Position numbers and translations under genes: made by a program
Notes under the pieces: generated by a model
What the model saw: only the letters and a program-made list of their open reading frames with translations
What the model was told of the DNA's origin: nothing
Database searches by the model: none
Part shown: piece after piece, positions 18,368 through 28,224 of the stretch
How the letters are laid out: each line of letters starts with the position of its first letter
How positions within the stretch are numbered: the first letter of the stretch is position 1
Assembly (NCBI GenBank): GCA_945901045.1
Contig: CAMDKK010000031.1
Coordinates: 1-44,204, forward strand
Length of the DNA: 44,204 nt
Reading direction: 5' to 3'
Source of the DNA: Limnohabitans sp. Rim8
GTDB lineage: Bacteria; Pseudomonadota; Gammaproteobacteria; Burkholderiales; Burkholderiaceae_C

Positions 18368-20098
18368 ATGACTTCTCATACGCCTGATTTCTGGTCCAAA
18401 ATCAACGAGGACTTTCAAAACAAACTGACCCAAAGTTGGGGCCAAGCCTTGCAAGCCTTCCAAACAATGGACTTGGGGGGTATTGTGCCCTCTGATGCAT
18501 CTTCCGCTAAAGCGGCGCAGCCTCAATTGAAATTTGAGCAGGAAAAATTGCAAAAACTCCAAATGCAATATTTGGAGGAGGCGTCAGCATTGTGGAATGG
18601 TGGCCTGAGCGGGAAGCCTGAGCTCAAAGACCGTCGATTTTCCACGGAGGCTTGGACCAGCAATCCAGTGGCTTCATTTACGGCGGCCACTTACTTACTC
18701 AATTCACGAACATTGATGGGCTTGGCCAATGCCGTGGATGCGGATGAACAGACTCTCAACAGAATCCGTTTTGCCGTAGAACAATGGGTGGCCGCTACAG
18801 CCCCCAGTAATTTTTTGGCTTTCAATGCAGATGCTCAAAAGAAAGCCATTGAAACCCAAGGAGAAAGCTTGGCCAAAGGATTGCACAACCTGATGCATGA
18901 TTTGAAGCAAGGCCATGTCTCCATGACTGACGAGAGTCAGTTCGAAGTGGGTAAAAACGTGGCCACCACAGAAGGGGCTGTTGTCTATGAAAACGCGTAT
19001 TTTCAACTGATTGAATACAAGCCACTAACGGCGAAGGTCTATGAAAACCCGTTCTTATTGGTGCCTCCTTGCATCAACAAGTTTTATATTTTGGATCTGC
19101 AGCCAAACAACTCCTTCATCCGTTATGCGGTCAGCCAAGGCCATCGCACCTTTGTGGTGAGTTGGCGCAATCCGGATGAGTCCATGGGCCAAAAATCGTG
19201 GGATGACTACATTGAAAATGGGCCCATTCAAGCCATAGAGACTGTCCGCGATCTCACGGGGGCCAAGGAAATTAACGGATTGGGTTTTTGTGTCGGCGGC
19301 ACGATGCTGAGCAATGCATTGGCTGTGCTGGCTGCACGTGGTGAAAAACCGGTCGCGAGTGCCACTTTTTTGACCACCTTGATTGATTTCACCGACACCG
19401 GCATTCTGGATGTGTTCATTGATGAAAATTTTGTCAAGTTTCGCGAGATGCAGATGGGTCAGGGCGGCTTGCTCAAAGGTCAAGACTTGGCGTCTACCTT
19501 CAGCTTCTTGCGGCCCAACGACTTGGTTTGGAACTATGTGGTGGGCAATTACCTCAAAGGCGAATCGCCACCTCCCTTCGATTTGCTGTACTGGAACAGC
19601 GATTCAACCAATTTGCCAGGGCCTTTTTACGCTTGGTATCTGCGCAACACCTACTTGGAAAATCGATTGGTCAAGCCAGGTGAAGCGACCGTCTGCGGAG
19701 AAAGGATAGACTTTCGCAAGGTCAAGTTACCGGTCTACATCTATGGTTCACGTGAGGACCATATTGTCCCCATCGGGGGTGCCTATGCTTCAACGCAGTA
19801 CTTGCCTGGTCAAAAGCGTTTTGTCATGGGTGCCTCGGGCCATATTGCAGGCGTCATCAATGCACCATCGGCCCATAAACGCAGCCATTGGCTGCGTGAA
19901 GACGCCAAGTTTCCAGCGGATGTGAATGAATGGATCCAAGGCGCCAAGGAGCTCCCTGGTAGCTGGTGGACCGATTGGTCTGGCTGGCTCAAAAAGCATG
20001 CTGGCAAGCAAATTGCTGCACCCAAAACCTATGGCAAGGGCGCGCGCTTTAAGACCATTGAAGCTGCGCCTGGGCGTTACGTCAAAGCCCGAGCTTGA
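18368..20098 (+). CDS. phaC: Class I poly(3-hydroxyalkanoate) synthase
   Basis: Polymerises short-chain 3-hydroxyacyl-CoA into PHA on intracellular granules. The 576-residue protein matches class I synthases. The lipase-like box GFCVGGT holds the catalytic C308, with D464 in GSREDHIVP and H492 in GASGHIAGV completing the triad. The conserved WWxxW-like SWWTDWSGWLKK segment is near the C-terminus. ATG 18368 is preceded by a GAGA-rich stretch. It is first of phaC-phaA-phaB. A single-subunit class I enzyme with adjacent phaA/phaB points to 3-hydroxybutyrate polymer, and the nearby propionyl-CoA pathway makes 3-hydroxyvalerate content possible. Confidence 0.96.
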   Translation: MTSHTPDFWSKINEDFQNKLTQSWGQALQAFQTMDLGGIVPSDASSAKAAQPQLKFEQEKLQKLQMQYLEEASALWNGGLSGKPELKDRRFSTEAWTSNPVASFTAATYLLNSRTLMGLANAVDADEQTLNRIRFAVEQWVAATAPSNFLAFNADAQKKAIETQGESLAKGLHNLMHDLKQGHVSMTDESQFEVGKNVATTEGAVVYENAYFQLIEYKPLTAKVYENPFLLVPPCINKFYILDLQPNNSFIRYAVSQGHRTFVVSWRNPDESMGQKSWDDYIENGPIQAIETVRDLTGAKEINGLGFCVGGTMLSNALAVLAARGEKPVASATFLTTLIDFTDTGILDVFIDENFVKFREMQMGQGGLLKGQDLASTFSFLRPNDLVWNYVVGNYLKGESPPPFDLLYWNSDSTNLPGPFYAWYLRNTYLENRLVKPGEATVCGERIDFRKVKLPVYIYGSREDHIVPIGGAYASTQYLPGQKRFVMGASGHIAGVINAPSAHKRSHWLREDAKFPADVNEWIQGAKELPGSWWTDWSGWLKKHAGKQIAAPKTYGKGARFKTIEAAPGRYVKARA

Positions 20099-20125
20099 AT
20101 TTTTTAAAACCGACAGGAGACCTCT

Positions 20126-21310
20126 GTGAATATAGACATCGTTATCGTTTCTGCAGCCCGAACGGCTGTAGGTAAATTTGGCGGTTCATTGGCCAAAATT
20201 TCAGCCCCTGAATTGGGGGCCATTGTGATTCGCGAGGCGATTGCACGCGCAGGCCTCCAGCCTGATCAAATCGGAGAAGTCATCATGGGCCAGGTGTTGA
20301 CCGCTGGAGCGGGTCAAAATCCCGCCCGTCAAGCCATGATGAAAGCCGGCGTGGCCCAAGAAACGCCAGCATTGACCATCAACGCCGTTTGTGGCTCAGG
20401 CCTGAAGGCAGTCATGCTGGCGGCTCAAGCTGTGGCTTGGGGTGACAGCGAAATCGTGGTTGCAGGCGGTCAGGAAAATATGAGTGCGTCACCCCATGCA
20501 CTGGTGGGATCGCGTGATGGTATGCGCATGGGCAACTGGAACATGGTCGACACCATGATCGTGGACGGACTTTGGGACGTTTACAACCAATACCATATGG
20601 GCATAACGGCAGAAAATGTGGCCAAAGAACATGGTATAAGCCGCCAAATGCAGGACGAGTTTGCATTGGCCAGTCAGCGTAAAGCTTCTACCGCCATCCA
20701 GGAAGGACGTTTCAAGGACGAGATCGTTCCGGTTTCTATTCCTCAGCGTAAAGGTGATCCCCTGATTTTCGACACCGACGAATATGTGAATCAAAAAACA
20801 AATGCTGATGCTTTGGCAGGTTTAAGACCAGCCTTCGACAAGGCAGGCAGCGTCACCGCCGGCAATGCTTCAGGCATCAATGACGGCGCCGCCGCGGTGG
20901 TCGTCATGTCTGCATCCAAAGCCGCTGAGCTCGGACTCAAGCCGCTCGCCCGCATTGCCGCCTTTGGCACCAGCGGTCTGGACCCTGCCACCATGGGCAT
21001 GGGCCCTGTCCCTGCTTCTCGCAAAGCCTTGATGCGAGCGGGTTGGAGCGTTGGCGAGGTCGACCTCTTTGAATTGAATGAAGCCTTTGCTGCGCAAGCT
21101 TGCGCAGTGAACAAAGAGCTGGGCATTGATACTTTGAAGGTCAATGTCAATGGCGGCGCTATTGCAATTGGTCACCCTATTGGTGCATCCGGTTGCCGCA
21201 TTTTGGTGTCTTTATTGTACGAAATGCAGCGTCGTGATGCTAAAAAAGGCTTGGCTGCGCTGTGTATTGGCGGCGGCATGGGCGTTTCATTGGCACTCGA
21301 ACGTCTTTGA
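20126..21310 (+). CDS. phaA: Acetyl-CoA C-acetyltransferase (beta-ketothiolase)
   Basis: Condenses two acetyl-CoA to acetoacetyl-CoA, the first step of PHB synthesis. The 394-residue thiolase has all catalytic residues: C89 (NAVCGSG), H350 (GHPIGASG) and C380 (CIGGGMG). It starts with GTG 20126, well spaced from a strong ribosome site CAGGAGA at about 20114-20120. It lies 27 bp after phaC and 49 bp before phaB; operon context favours the biosynthetic thiolase over a degradative one. Confidence 0.95.
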   Translation: MNIDIVIVSAARTAVGKFGGSLAKISAPELGAIVIREAIARAGLQPDQIGEVIMGQVLTAGAGQNPARQAMMKAGVAQETPALTINAVCGSGLKAVMLAAQAVAWGDSEIVVAGGQENMSASPHALVGSRDGMRMGNWNMVDTMIVDGLWDVYNQYHMGITAENVAKEHGISRQMQDEFALASQRKASTAIQEGRFKDEIVPVSIPQRKGDPLIFDTDEYVNQKTNADALAGLRPAFDKAGSVTAGNASGINDGAAAVVVMSASKAAELGLKPLARIAAFGTSGLDPATMGMGPVPASRKALMRAGWSVGEVDLFELNEAFAAQACAVNKELGIDTLKVNVNGGAIAIGHPIGASGCRILVSLLYEMQRRDAKKGLAALCIGGGMGVSLALERL

Positions 21311-21359
21311 TTTTTTAACAGAATTTTTTAAACCAACTCATTTTTCAGGAGACAACCCC

Positions 21360-22097
21360 ATGAGTCAAAAAGTAGCGTACGTCACCGGCGGCATGGGCGG
21401 CATCGGAACCGCCATCTGCCAACGCCTTCACCAAGAAGGTTTCAAGGTCATTGCCGGTTGCGGCCCCACCCGTGATTTCACCAAGTGGCTGGACGAACAA
21501 ACATCTCAAGGCTATACCTTCTATGCTTCTGTCGGTAATGTGGGTGATTGGGTCTCCACTGTGGAAGCGTTTGCTAAAACCAAAGCTGAACATGGACCTA
21601 TCGATGTACTGGTCAATAACGCCGGCATCACCAAGGACCGCATGTTCTTGAAGATGTCCCGTGAAGACTGGAGTGCTGTCATGAGTACGAATCTGGACTC
21701 CATGTTCAATGTGACCAAACAGGTGGTACCCGATATGGTTGAACGTGGTTGGGGCCGAATCATCAACATCTCCTCAGTAAACGGTGCAAAAGGCCAAGCC
21801 GGTCAAACCAATTACTCGGCTGCCAAAGCCGGTATGCACGGTTTCTCCATGGCTTTGGCGCAAGAGATGGCAACCAAAGGCGTGACGGTGAATACCGTGA
21901 GCCCAGGGTACATTGGCACTGACATGGTCAACGCCATTCGTCCTGACGTGCTGGAAAAAATCGTCGCTACCGTGCCCGTCAAGCGTCTGGGCAAGCCCAG
22001 CGAAATCGCTTCCATCATTGCCTGGCTGGCCAGCGAAGAGGGTGGTTATGCGACTGGGGCTGACTTCGCGGTCAACGGCGGTTTGCACATGGGTTAA
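21360..22097 (+). CDS. phaB: Acetoacetyl-CoA reductase
   Basis: NADPH-dependent short-chain dehydrogenase making (R)-3-hydroxybutyryl-CoA for PhaC. The 245-residue protein has the cofactor motif TGGMGGIG near the N-terminus, NNAG at about 88, and the catalytic Ser-Tyr-Lys with Y152 and K156 in NYSAAKAG. The PhaB-type segment CGPTRDFTKWLDEQ is clear. ATG 21360 follows TCAGGAGA; the longer frame from 21144 merely reads out of phaA. A hairpin terminator follows, and the PHA repressor gene phaR often found here is absent. Confidence 0.96.
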   Translation: MSQKVAYVTGGMGGIGTAICQRLHQEGFKVIAGCGPTRDFTKWLDEQTSQGYTFYASVGNVGDWVSTVEAFAKTKAEHGPIDVLVNNAGITKDRMFLKMSREDWSAVMSTNLDSMFNVTKQVVPDMVERGWGRIINISSVNGAKGQAGQTNYSAAKAGMHGFSMALAQEMATKGVTVNTVSPGYIGTDMVNAIRPDVLEKIVATVPVKRLGKPSEIASIIAWLASEEGGYATGADFAVNGGLHMG

Positions 22098-22119
22098 TTC
22101 CTTTATGAACTGAGCTTTC

Positions 22120-22147
22120 AAACCCCGTCTGGTGCGGGGTTTGTCTT
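22120..22147 (+). terminator. Probable terminator after phaB
   Basis: AAACCCCG (22120-22127) pairs with CGGGGTTT (22135-22142) around a 7-base loop, followed by GTCTTTT. It closes the pha operon before dusA. Confidence 0.8.
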
Positions 22148-22196
22148 TTATAGCGCTAGAAGTTAAGACGCTCACGATGGCAGGGATAATCCTCGC

Positions 22197-23228
22197 ATGT
22201 CTGAAGTTTTTTCACCCGTGGCATCACCGCCCTTCAACCCATGGCTCCTGTCGGTTGCCCCCATGATGGATTGGACCGATCGGCATTGCCGATTTTTCCA
22301 TCGACTGCTCACACGCCACACACTTTTGTATACCGAGATGGTGACCACAGGCGCACTGCGCCATGGCAGCACAGAACGGCATTTACGCTTCAATGGTGAA
22401 GAACATCCTGTTGCCCTGCAACTGGGGGGGAGTGACACCGCCGATCTGGCGCATGCCGCCAAACTGGGGCAAGACTGGGGCTACGACGAGATCAACCTCA
22501 ACTGCGGTTGCCCCTCAGACCGTGTCCAGCGCGGCGCGTTTGGTGCCTGTTTAATGAACGTGCCTCTCACGGTGGCCGACGGCGTGAAAGCCATGTTGGA
22601 TGTGACTGGATTGCCCGTGACCGTCAAGCATCGCATAGGCATTGACCGAAATGAAAGTTATGACTTTGTGCGCGATTTTGTGGGTACCGTCAGTGATGCG
22701 GGTTGCCAAGCTTTCATTGTGCATGCCCGCAATGCGTGGTTGGATGGACTGAGCCCCAAAGAAAACCGCGAAATCCCACCCCTGCGATATGAACTGGCGT
22801 ATCAACTTAAAAAAGAGTTTCCCACCTTGACCATTGCCGTCAACGGTGGCATCAAAACCAATGACGACATTGCAAAGCATTTGCAAGGCGCGGACGGCGT
22901 TATGGTTGGCCGAGAGGCCTATTACAACCCTTGGCTTTTGAGCACTTGGGACGCCACATTTTTTAACGACAACCATGCGGTGCCCAGTCGAGGAGAGGTT
23001 GAGGAATTGATGGTCAATTACATGGAGCGAGCCTTTGCTGAAGACGGCTGTCCGTGGTATGCCATTGCCCGCCATATGTTGGGCCTTCACCATGGTCAGC
23101 GGGGAGGTCGCTTATGGCGTCAGGTCTGGAGTAACCACAAACTCAAGCCTTTGCCTCCCCGAGAGGTATTTGTTATTGCACGCGAAGCTTTGGCACGCGG
23201 TGCCGAAAAGCCGGTAGATGTCTGCTGA
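22197..23228 (+). CDS. dusA: tRNA-dihydrouridine(20/20a) synthase
   Basis: FMN enzyme that reduces uridine 20/20a in the tRNA D-loop with NADPH. The 343-residue protein has the DusA-type start APMMDWTDRHCRFFHR, the catalytic cysteine in NLNCGCPSDRVQ, FMN phosphate-binding NGGIK and GVMVGREAY, and the DusA-specific RNAWLDGLSPKENREIPPL that separates it from DusB and DusC. ATG 22197 is family-like. Its last 11 bases overlap the start of the EamA transporter gene. Confidence 0.95.
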   Translation: MSEVFSPVASPPFNPWLLSVAPMMDWTDRHCRFFHRLLTRHTLLYTEMVTTGALRHGSTERHLRFNGEEHPVALQLGGSDTADLAHAAKLGQDWGYDEINLNCGCPSDRVQRGAFGACLMNVPLTVADGVKAMLDVTGLPVTVKHRIGIDRNESYDFVRDFVGTVSDAGCQAFIVHARNAWLDGLSPKENREIPPLRYELAYQLKKEFPTLTIAVNGGIKTNDDIAKHLQGADGVMVGREAYYNPWLLSTWDATFFNDNHAVPSRGEVEELMVNYMERAFAEDGCPWYAIARHMLGLHHGQRGGRLWRQVWSNHKLKPLPPREVFVIAREALARGAEKPVDVC

Positions 23229-24153
23229 ATTGCTGCGCCAACAGGCGCATACCCGCTTGGCATTGATGTTGATATGGCTAACCCCTATGCTCTGGACGGT
23301 GAACCAAGTCGCGGCGCGACTTGCCCCCGGAGTCGTCGCGCCCCATGTCTTGGCCTTTGGCCGCTGGGGTATAGCGGGCTTGATACTGATGTGGTTGGCC
23401 CGTCGTGAACTGTGGCTTATGCGCGATCACATATGCCGCACTTGGTACCAATCGCTGGTGTTGGGAGGGTGTGGAATGTGGATTTGCGGTGCCTGGGTGT
23501 ACGTGGCGGGTCAGAGCACCAGTGCGATGAACATCTCACTCATTTATGCCTCTTCCCCCGTGATGATCGCGGTAGGCTCAGTCTTGTGGCTCGGTGAGCA
23601 CTTCACCAAACGTCAAATACTCGGTGTAGCGCTGTCCGTGGCCGGCGTCATGCATGTGCTTGTGCGAGGCCACTGGTCCGCGCTTGCGCAGGTTGAGCTG
23701 GTGGTTGGCGATTTATGGATATTGGCGGCAGCTATTGCTTGGGCTGCCTATGCCTTGCTGCAAAAACATTGGCACAGTCCACTCAGCGCCACGGCGCGTT
23801 TAGCTACGATTTGCATGGGGGGTATCGTGGTATTGCTGCCGTTTACGATTTGGGAGTTAAGCTTGTCGGCGACGCCAGAGTTGGGTCAGCAGGCCTACTT
23901 TCTGATTGGCTTGACCGCCTTGGTGCCAGGTTTGGGCGCTTATTGGATTTACGGATGGACTCAAAGAATACTGGGTACCAGCCGCGTGGCGGTGACACTT
24001 TATTTAGGGCCTTTGTATGCAGGCTTAGCAGCTTGGTTGTTGCTCAACGAACCCTTGGGATGGCACCATTTGGCCGGAGGTCTTCTGATCTTGTCAGGTG
24101 TCGGCTTGGTCATGGCGACTCAGAAAAAGTCAGAGCTGGGTCATGCTGAATAA
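23218..24153 (+). CDS. EamA (DMT) family transporter
   Basis: 311-residue drug/metabolite transporter superfamily protein with about ten hydrophobic spans in two EamA repeats (roughly 15-145 and 165-300). The end-of-repeat signatures are visible: ISLIYASSPVMIAVGSVLWLGE in the first and TLYLGPLYAGLAAWLLLNEPL in the second. Such inner-membrane proteins usually export amino acids or metabolites; the substrate cannot be read from sequence. It begins 11 bp inside the end of dusA, so translation is probably coupled, and converges on the GntR regulator eight bases away. Confidence 0.9.
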   Translation: MSAELLRQQAHTRLALMLIWLTPMLWTVNQVAARLAPGVVAPHVLAFGRWGIAGLILMWLARRELWLMRDHICRTWYQSLVLGGCGMWICGAWVYVAGQSTSAMNISLIYASSPVMIAVGSVLWLGEHFTKRQILGVALSVAGVMHVLVRGHWSALAQVELVVGDLWILAAAIAWAAYALLQKHWHSPLSATARLATICMGGIVVLLPFTIWELSLSATPELGQQAYFLIGLTALVPGLGAYWIYGWTQRILGTSRVAVTLYLGPLYAGLAAWLLLNEPLGWHHLAGGLLILSGVGLVMATQKKSELGHAE

Positions 24154-24166
24154 GCGAAGCCTTATT
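24149..24166. repeat. Small inverted repeat over convergent stop codons
   Basis: AATAAG (24149-24154), six-base loop, CTTATT (24161-24166). The arms contain the TAA of the EamA gene and the TAA of the GntR gene, echoing the arrangement at glnB/LOG. It is too short to be a convincing terminator alone. Confidence 0.4.
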
Positions 24167-24797
24167 GCGCGGCTTGCAAGCCGTTCATGAAATGGGTTGA
24201 CATCTTTTGCGCTGCAAGCTCGGGTTGGCGAGATAACAAGGCTTGAACGATTTCTTTGTGCTCTGCCAATGACTGTTCAAGGCGACCTTCTTTCAGCAAA
24301 GAGTGGTGTCGGTTGAGCTTCATCACTTTGCGAAGATCGGCCACCATTTGATCTCGCCAACGGTTGTCGGCGATCTGAAGCAAGTACATGTGGAAGGCCT
24401 CGTTGATGGCAAAAAAGCGATCTCGGTGGGTCACGGCCTCTTCAAGTTCTTTTTGCAAGGCCTTAATTTGAGCTATTTGTGCTTCGTTCGCAGTGGAGGC
24501 CACAATGCGAGCGGCATCGGACTCGAGCAGGGCCATAAGATGATATACATCTCGAAGGTCTTTTTCGGATACCTCGGTCACATAGGCGCCACGCCTGACC
24601 TTCATGGTCACCAGGCCCTCGGCGGCCAGCACTTTCAGTGCTTCGCGTAATGGAGTACGACTGATCCCCAATGCTTGGGCAATGCGCAATTCGTCTATCC
24701 AGCTTCCTGCTTCCAATTCCCGCGCAAAAATCCGTTGGCGCAGAAGTTCAGCCACTTCTTCGTACAGAGCGCGAGGGGCTAATGAGAGGGCTGGCAT
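24162..24797 (-). CDS. GntR-family regulator, FCD (FadR-like) subfamily
   Basis: 211-residue regulator with an N-terminal winged helix (about 8-75; IAQALGISRTPLREALKVLAAEGLV) and a C-terminal all-helical FCD ligand domain (about 80-205). Typical metal-site residues are present (D in YHLMALLESDAAR, and the H of NEAFHMYLL and LAEHKEIV). FCD regulators commonly repress nearby catabolic genes and are released by carboxylic-acid or acyl ligands. It is divergent from the methylmalonyl-CoA mutase operon, so that operon is the likely target. An inverted repeat in the shared spacer is a candidate operator. Confidence 0.92.
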   Translation of the reverse strand: MPALSLAPRALYEEVAELLRQRIFARELEAGSWIDELRIAQALGISRTPLREALKVLAAEGLVTMKVRRGAYVTEVSEKDLRDVYHLMALLESDAARIVASTANEAQIAQIKALQKELEEAVTHRDRFFAINEAFHMYLLQIADNRWRDQMVADLRKVMKLNRHHSLLKEGRLEQSLAEHKEIVQALLSRQPELAAQKMSTHFMNGLQAAQ

Positions 24798-24860
24798 GCT
24801 GTGAATCAGGGCTTTTGAAGGGGGAACCGATACAGTTTTTGTAGGGGTTTGTATTTTCTC

Positions 24861-24879
24861 ATTTTAAGCCGGTTAAAAT
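24861..24879. promoter_or_regulatory. Candidate operator in the GntR/mcm divergent spacer
   Basis: Perfect 7-5-7 inverted repeat ATTTTAA-GCCGG-TTAAAAT in the 184-bp spacer, 102 bp before the mcm start. TAAAAT (24874-24879) could be a -10 with TTGTAT (24849-24854) as a -35, though the 19-base spacing is long. A regulator bound here would occlude that promoter. The sequence is not the common FadR-type TGGTNNNACCA, so the link to the GntR protein rests on position. Confidence 0.5.
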
Positions 24880-24981
24880 ATTTTGCATCAATAATTATGA
24901 ATCATGACTTGTGTAAGCAGATCGAGGGGAGAGTCCTTCAAAATCTACACCCAGTCCTTTTTGTCTCGAAAGTGGTGAGCC

Positions 24982-27159
24982 ATGTCGTCCAAATCCTTTG
25001 AATTCAACGCTTCTAACTTGGATGCCTGGCAAAAAGCGGCGGTCAAGTCGGCCCCTGGCGGTGACGTGAATGCCTTGAATTGGAAAACCCCAGACGGCAT
25101 CATCGTCAAACCGCTTTACACGGCCGCTGACACCAACGACTTGCCTTACGCCAACACGCTGCCGGGCTTTGAGCCCTTCTTGCGCGGGCCTCAGGCCACC
25201 ATGTACGCGGTGCGACCCTGGACGATCCGCCAATACGCCGGTTTTTCCACCGCCGAAGAGTCCAACGCTTTTTACCGAAAGGCGCTGGCCGCTGGCGGTC
25301 AAGGTGTGTCGGTCGCCTTTGACTTGGCCACCCACCGTGGCTACGACTCCGATCACCCCCGTGTGGAAGGCGATGTGGGCAAGGCCGGTGTGGCGATTGA
25401 CTCGGTCGAAGACATGAAGATTCTCTTTAACGAGATCCCGCTGGACAAGGTCAGCGTCTCCATGACCATGAACGGTGCGGTGTTGCCGGTGCTGGCGGGC
25501 TATGTGGTCGCCGCCGAAGAGCAGGGCGTTAGCCAGGACAAACTCTCCGGAACGATCCAGAACGACATTCTGAAAGAGTTCATGGTGCGCAACACCTACA
25601 TTTACCCGCCCGAGCCGTCGATGAAGATCATTGGCGACATTATCGAGTACACGGCCAAGCACATGCCCAAGTTCAACTCGATCTCGATTTCGGGTTACCA
25701 CATGCAAGAAGCTGGCGCCAATCAGGCATTGGAGATGGCGTTTACCTTGGCAGACGGTAAGGAATACGTGAAAACCGCGATTGCCAAGGGCATGGACGTG
25801 GACGAATTTGCGGGTCGTCTGTCCTTCTTTTGGGCAGTGGGCATGAACTTCTATCTGGAAATTGCCAAGATGCGTGCGGCCCGTTTGCTGTGGTGCCGCA
25901 TCATGAAAGGCTTTGATGCCCAGAACCCCAAGAGCCTCATGCTGCGCACGCACAGCCAGACTTCGGGCTGGTCGCTGACTGAACAAGACCCCTACAACAA
26001 TGTGGTGCGCACCACCATCGAGGCCATGGCCGCGGTGTTTGGCGGCACGCAATCGCTGCACACCAACTCGTTTGACGAAGCGATTGCCTTGCCCACCGAA
26101 TTCAGCTCACGGATAGCCCGAAACACACAGCTCATCATCCAAGAAGAAACTCACATCACCAACGTGATCGACCCCTGGGCGGGCTCCTACATGATGGAGT
26201 CGCTGACCCAAGAAATGGCCGATAAAGCCTGGGCCATCATTGAAGAAGTGGAAGCCATGGGCGGCATGACCAAGGCCGTGGACAGCGGCTGGGCCAAGCT
26301 CAAGATTGAAGCCGCTGCCGCTGAAAAGCAAGCGCGTATCGACTCAGGCAAAGACGTCATCGTAGGCGTGAACAAATACAAGCTGGACCAAGAAGATCCC
26401 ATTGAAACCCGTGACATTGACAACGTGGCTGTGCGCGATGGTCAGATCACCCGGCTGAAAAAGATCAAAGCCAAACGCGATGCTGCCAAAGTGGATTCTG
26501 CCCTCAAAGCCCTGACGGCATCGGCCGAATCGGGTCAAGGCAACTTGCTCGAGTTGACGATACAAGCCATGCGCCTGCGCGCTACAGTGGGCGAAGTCTC
26601 TGACGCCTTAGAAAAAGTGTTTGGCCGTCACCGCGCCGACACCCAAAAGGTCACCGGTGTTTACGCCGCTGCCTACGACGACGGCGAAAGCGTGGGTGAC
26701 ACCATGGCATACTGGAACGCCCTCAAGGCTGAGATTGCTGCGTTTGCAGACCAACAAGGTCGCCGTCCTCGCGTGATTATTTCCAAGCTGGGTCAAGACG
26801 GCCACGACCGTGGTGCCAAAGTGGTGGCTACCGCGTTTGCTGACCTCGGCTACGACGTGGACATGGGCCCCTTGTTTCAGACCCCCGAAGAGTGCGCCCG
26901 CCAGGCCATTGAAAACGATGTACACGCTGTGGGCGTATCCACCCTCGCTGCCGGTCACAAGACCCTGGTGCCGGCCATCATTGCCGAATTAAAGAAGCAA
27001 GGCGCAAACGACATCATCGTGTTCGTGGGCGGCGTGATCCCGCGACAAGATTACGAGATGCTGTACGAAGCAGGCGTCAAGGGAATTTACGGTCCCGGCA
27101 CACCGATCCCCGCCAGCGCCAAGGACGTGTTGGAGCAGATCAAAAAGGCTTTGGCCTGA
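24982..27159 (+). CDS. scpA: Methylmalonyl-CoA mutase (single-chain, B12-dependent)
   Basis: Adenosylcobalamin enzyme converting (R)-methylmalonyl-CoA to succinyl-CoA. The 725-residue protein joins the substrate TIM barrel (about 40-560; [22 protein letters not shown] region) and the C-terminal B12 domain, with the DxHxxG motif in [10 protein letters not shown] (axial ligand H608). Length and order match the homodimeric ScpA/MutB type, with no separate small subunit. ATG 24982 follows a GGTGAG stretch. It heads the operon mcm-meaB-pccB-pccA-VOC. G+C in lines sampled here is above 60 percent against about 45 percent in lines from ilvB and phaC. Confidence 0.96.
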   Translation: MSSKSFEFNASNLDAWQKAAVKSAPGGDVNALNWKTPDGIIVKPLYTAADTNDLPYANTLPGFEPFLRGPQATMYAVRPWTIRQYAGFSTAEESNAFYRKALAAGGQGVSVAFDLATHRGYDSDHPRVEGDVGKAGVAIDSVEDMKILFNEIPLDKVSVSMTMNGAVLPVLAGYVVAAEEQGVSQDKLSGTIQNDILKEFMVRNTYIYPPEPSMKIIGDIIEYTAKHMPKFNSISISGYHMQEAGANQALEMAFTLADGKEYVKTAIAKGMDVDEFAGRLSFFWAVGMNFYLEIAKMRAARLLWCRIMKGFDAQNPKSLMLRTHSQTSGWSLTEQDPYNNVVRTTIEAMAAVFGGTQSLHTNSFDEAIALPTEFSSRIARNTQLIIQEETHITNVIDPWAGSYMMESLTQEMADKAWAIIEEVEAMGGMTKAVDSGWAKLKIEAAAAEKQARIDSGKDVIVGVNKYKLDQEDPIETRDIDNVAVRDGQITRLKKIKAKRDAAKVDSALKALTASAESGQGNLLELTIQAMRLRATVGEVSDALEKVFGRHRADTQKVTGVYAAAYDDGESVGDTMAYWNALKAEIAAFADQQGRRPRVIISKLGQDGHDRGAKVVATAFADLGYDVDMGPLFQTPEECARQAIENDVHAVGVSTLAAGHKTLVPAIIAELKKQGANDIIVFVGGVIPRQDYEMLYEAGVKGIYGPGTPIPASAKDVLEQIKKALA

Positions 27160-27184
27160 ACTTCGAAGACAGGACACCGGCGTG

Positions 27185-28195
27185 ATGCTCGATCAGTTAT
27201 TGGAAGGTTTGCTACAGGGCGATGCGCCGGTGCAGCGCCGAGCCATGGCTAAAGCCATCACGCTGCTCGAATCGACGCGTGCCGACCACCGCGCACAGGC
27301 CGACGAGCTGCTCACGGCCATGCTGCCGCACACGGGCAACTCTTTTCGTCTGGGCATCAGCGGTGTGCCGGGGGTGGGCAAATCCACTTTTATCGAGGCA
27401 TTGGGCCTGTATTTGATTACGCATGGCCACCGCGTGGCAGTGCTCACCATCGACCCGTCTAGCACAGTGTCTGGCGGCTCCATTCTGGGTGACAAAACCC
27501 GCATGGAACACCTGTCTGTGCACCCTCAGGCTTACATCCGCCCCAGTCCCAGCAGCGGCACCTTGGGCGGTGTCGCCGAGAAAACCCGAGAATCCATGCT
27601 GGTCTGTGAAGCCGCAGGCTATGACGTGGTCATCGTCGAGACCGTGGGCGTAGGGCAGAGCGAGACGGCTGTGGCCAATATGAGCGACATGTTTGTGCTT
27701 TTGCAATTGCCCAACGCGGGCGACGATTTGCAGGCCATCAAAAAAGGCGTGATGGAGATCGCCGATCTGGTGGTCATCAACAAGGCAGACATCGACGCCA
27801 TCGCCGCGACCCGGGCGCAGCTGCAGATCACCAGTGCTTTGCAATTACTGGGTATGCATGCGTCATCAGGGCATATGCATGGCGACGACAGCGTCTGGCA
27901 CCCCAAGGTCGTGCAACTGAGTGCCTTGCTGAACCAAGGGGTGGACACCTTCTGGGTGGCGGTGAGCGAATTCAAGGCCATCCAGCTGAAGAACGGGCGG
28001 GTTGGTATCCGCCGCCAACAACAAGCCCTGTCATGGATGTGGGAGCGCATTGACTCGGGGCTCAAGCAAAACTTTCGGTCGCAGCCTCGTGTACAAACGC
28101 TGTTGCCCCAACTGAGTCAACAAGTCGCATCAGGCCAGTTGGCTGCTTCGACTGCCGCCCGTCAACTGCTCAGCGCTTACCAAGCTCAGGGCTAA
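27185..28195 (+). CDS. meaB: MeaB/ArgK-type GTPase, methylmalonyl-CoA mutase chaperone
   Basis: G3E-family P-loop GTPase that loads cofactor into methylmalonyl-CoA mutase and protects it from inactivation. Seen are Walker [10 protein letters not shown] (about 59-67), the [20 protein letters not shown] block characteristic of MeaB, the switch ETVGVGQSE, and the NKAD specificity motif. Position directly after the mutase supports the role. GTG 27182 and ATG 27185 are adjacent in-frame starts with AGGA upstream; I prefer the ATG. It was formerly misannotated as an arginine transport ATPase. Confidence 0.95.
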   Translation: MLDQLLEGLLQGDAPVQRRAMAKAITLLESTRADHRAQADELLTAMLPHTGNSFRLGISGVPGVGKSTFIEALGLYLITHGHRVAVLTIDPSSTVSGGSILGDKTRMEHLSVHPQAYIRPSPSSGTLGGVAEKTRESMLVCEAAGYDVVIVETVGVGQSETAVANMSDMFVLLQLPNAGDDLQAIKKGVMEIADLVVINKADIDAIAATRAQLQITSALQLLGMHASSGHMHGDDSVWHPKVVQLSALLNQGVDTFWVAVSEFKAIQLKNGRVGIRRQQQALSWMWERIDSGLKQNFRSQPRVQTLLPQLSQQVASGQLAASTAARQLLSAYQAQG

Positions 28196-28224
28196 TTTTA
28201 GTATCTTCCCGGAGAAAAGTGAGC

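Noticed and set aside
24895-26061. 388-codon minus-strand frame opposite methylmalonyl-CoA mutase
   Set aside because: Antisense shadow of a clear B12 mutase; the product is Arg/His/Gly-rich, typical of reverse-frame translation of G+C-rich coding DNA.
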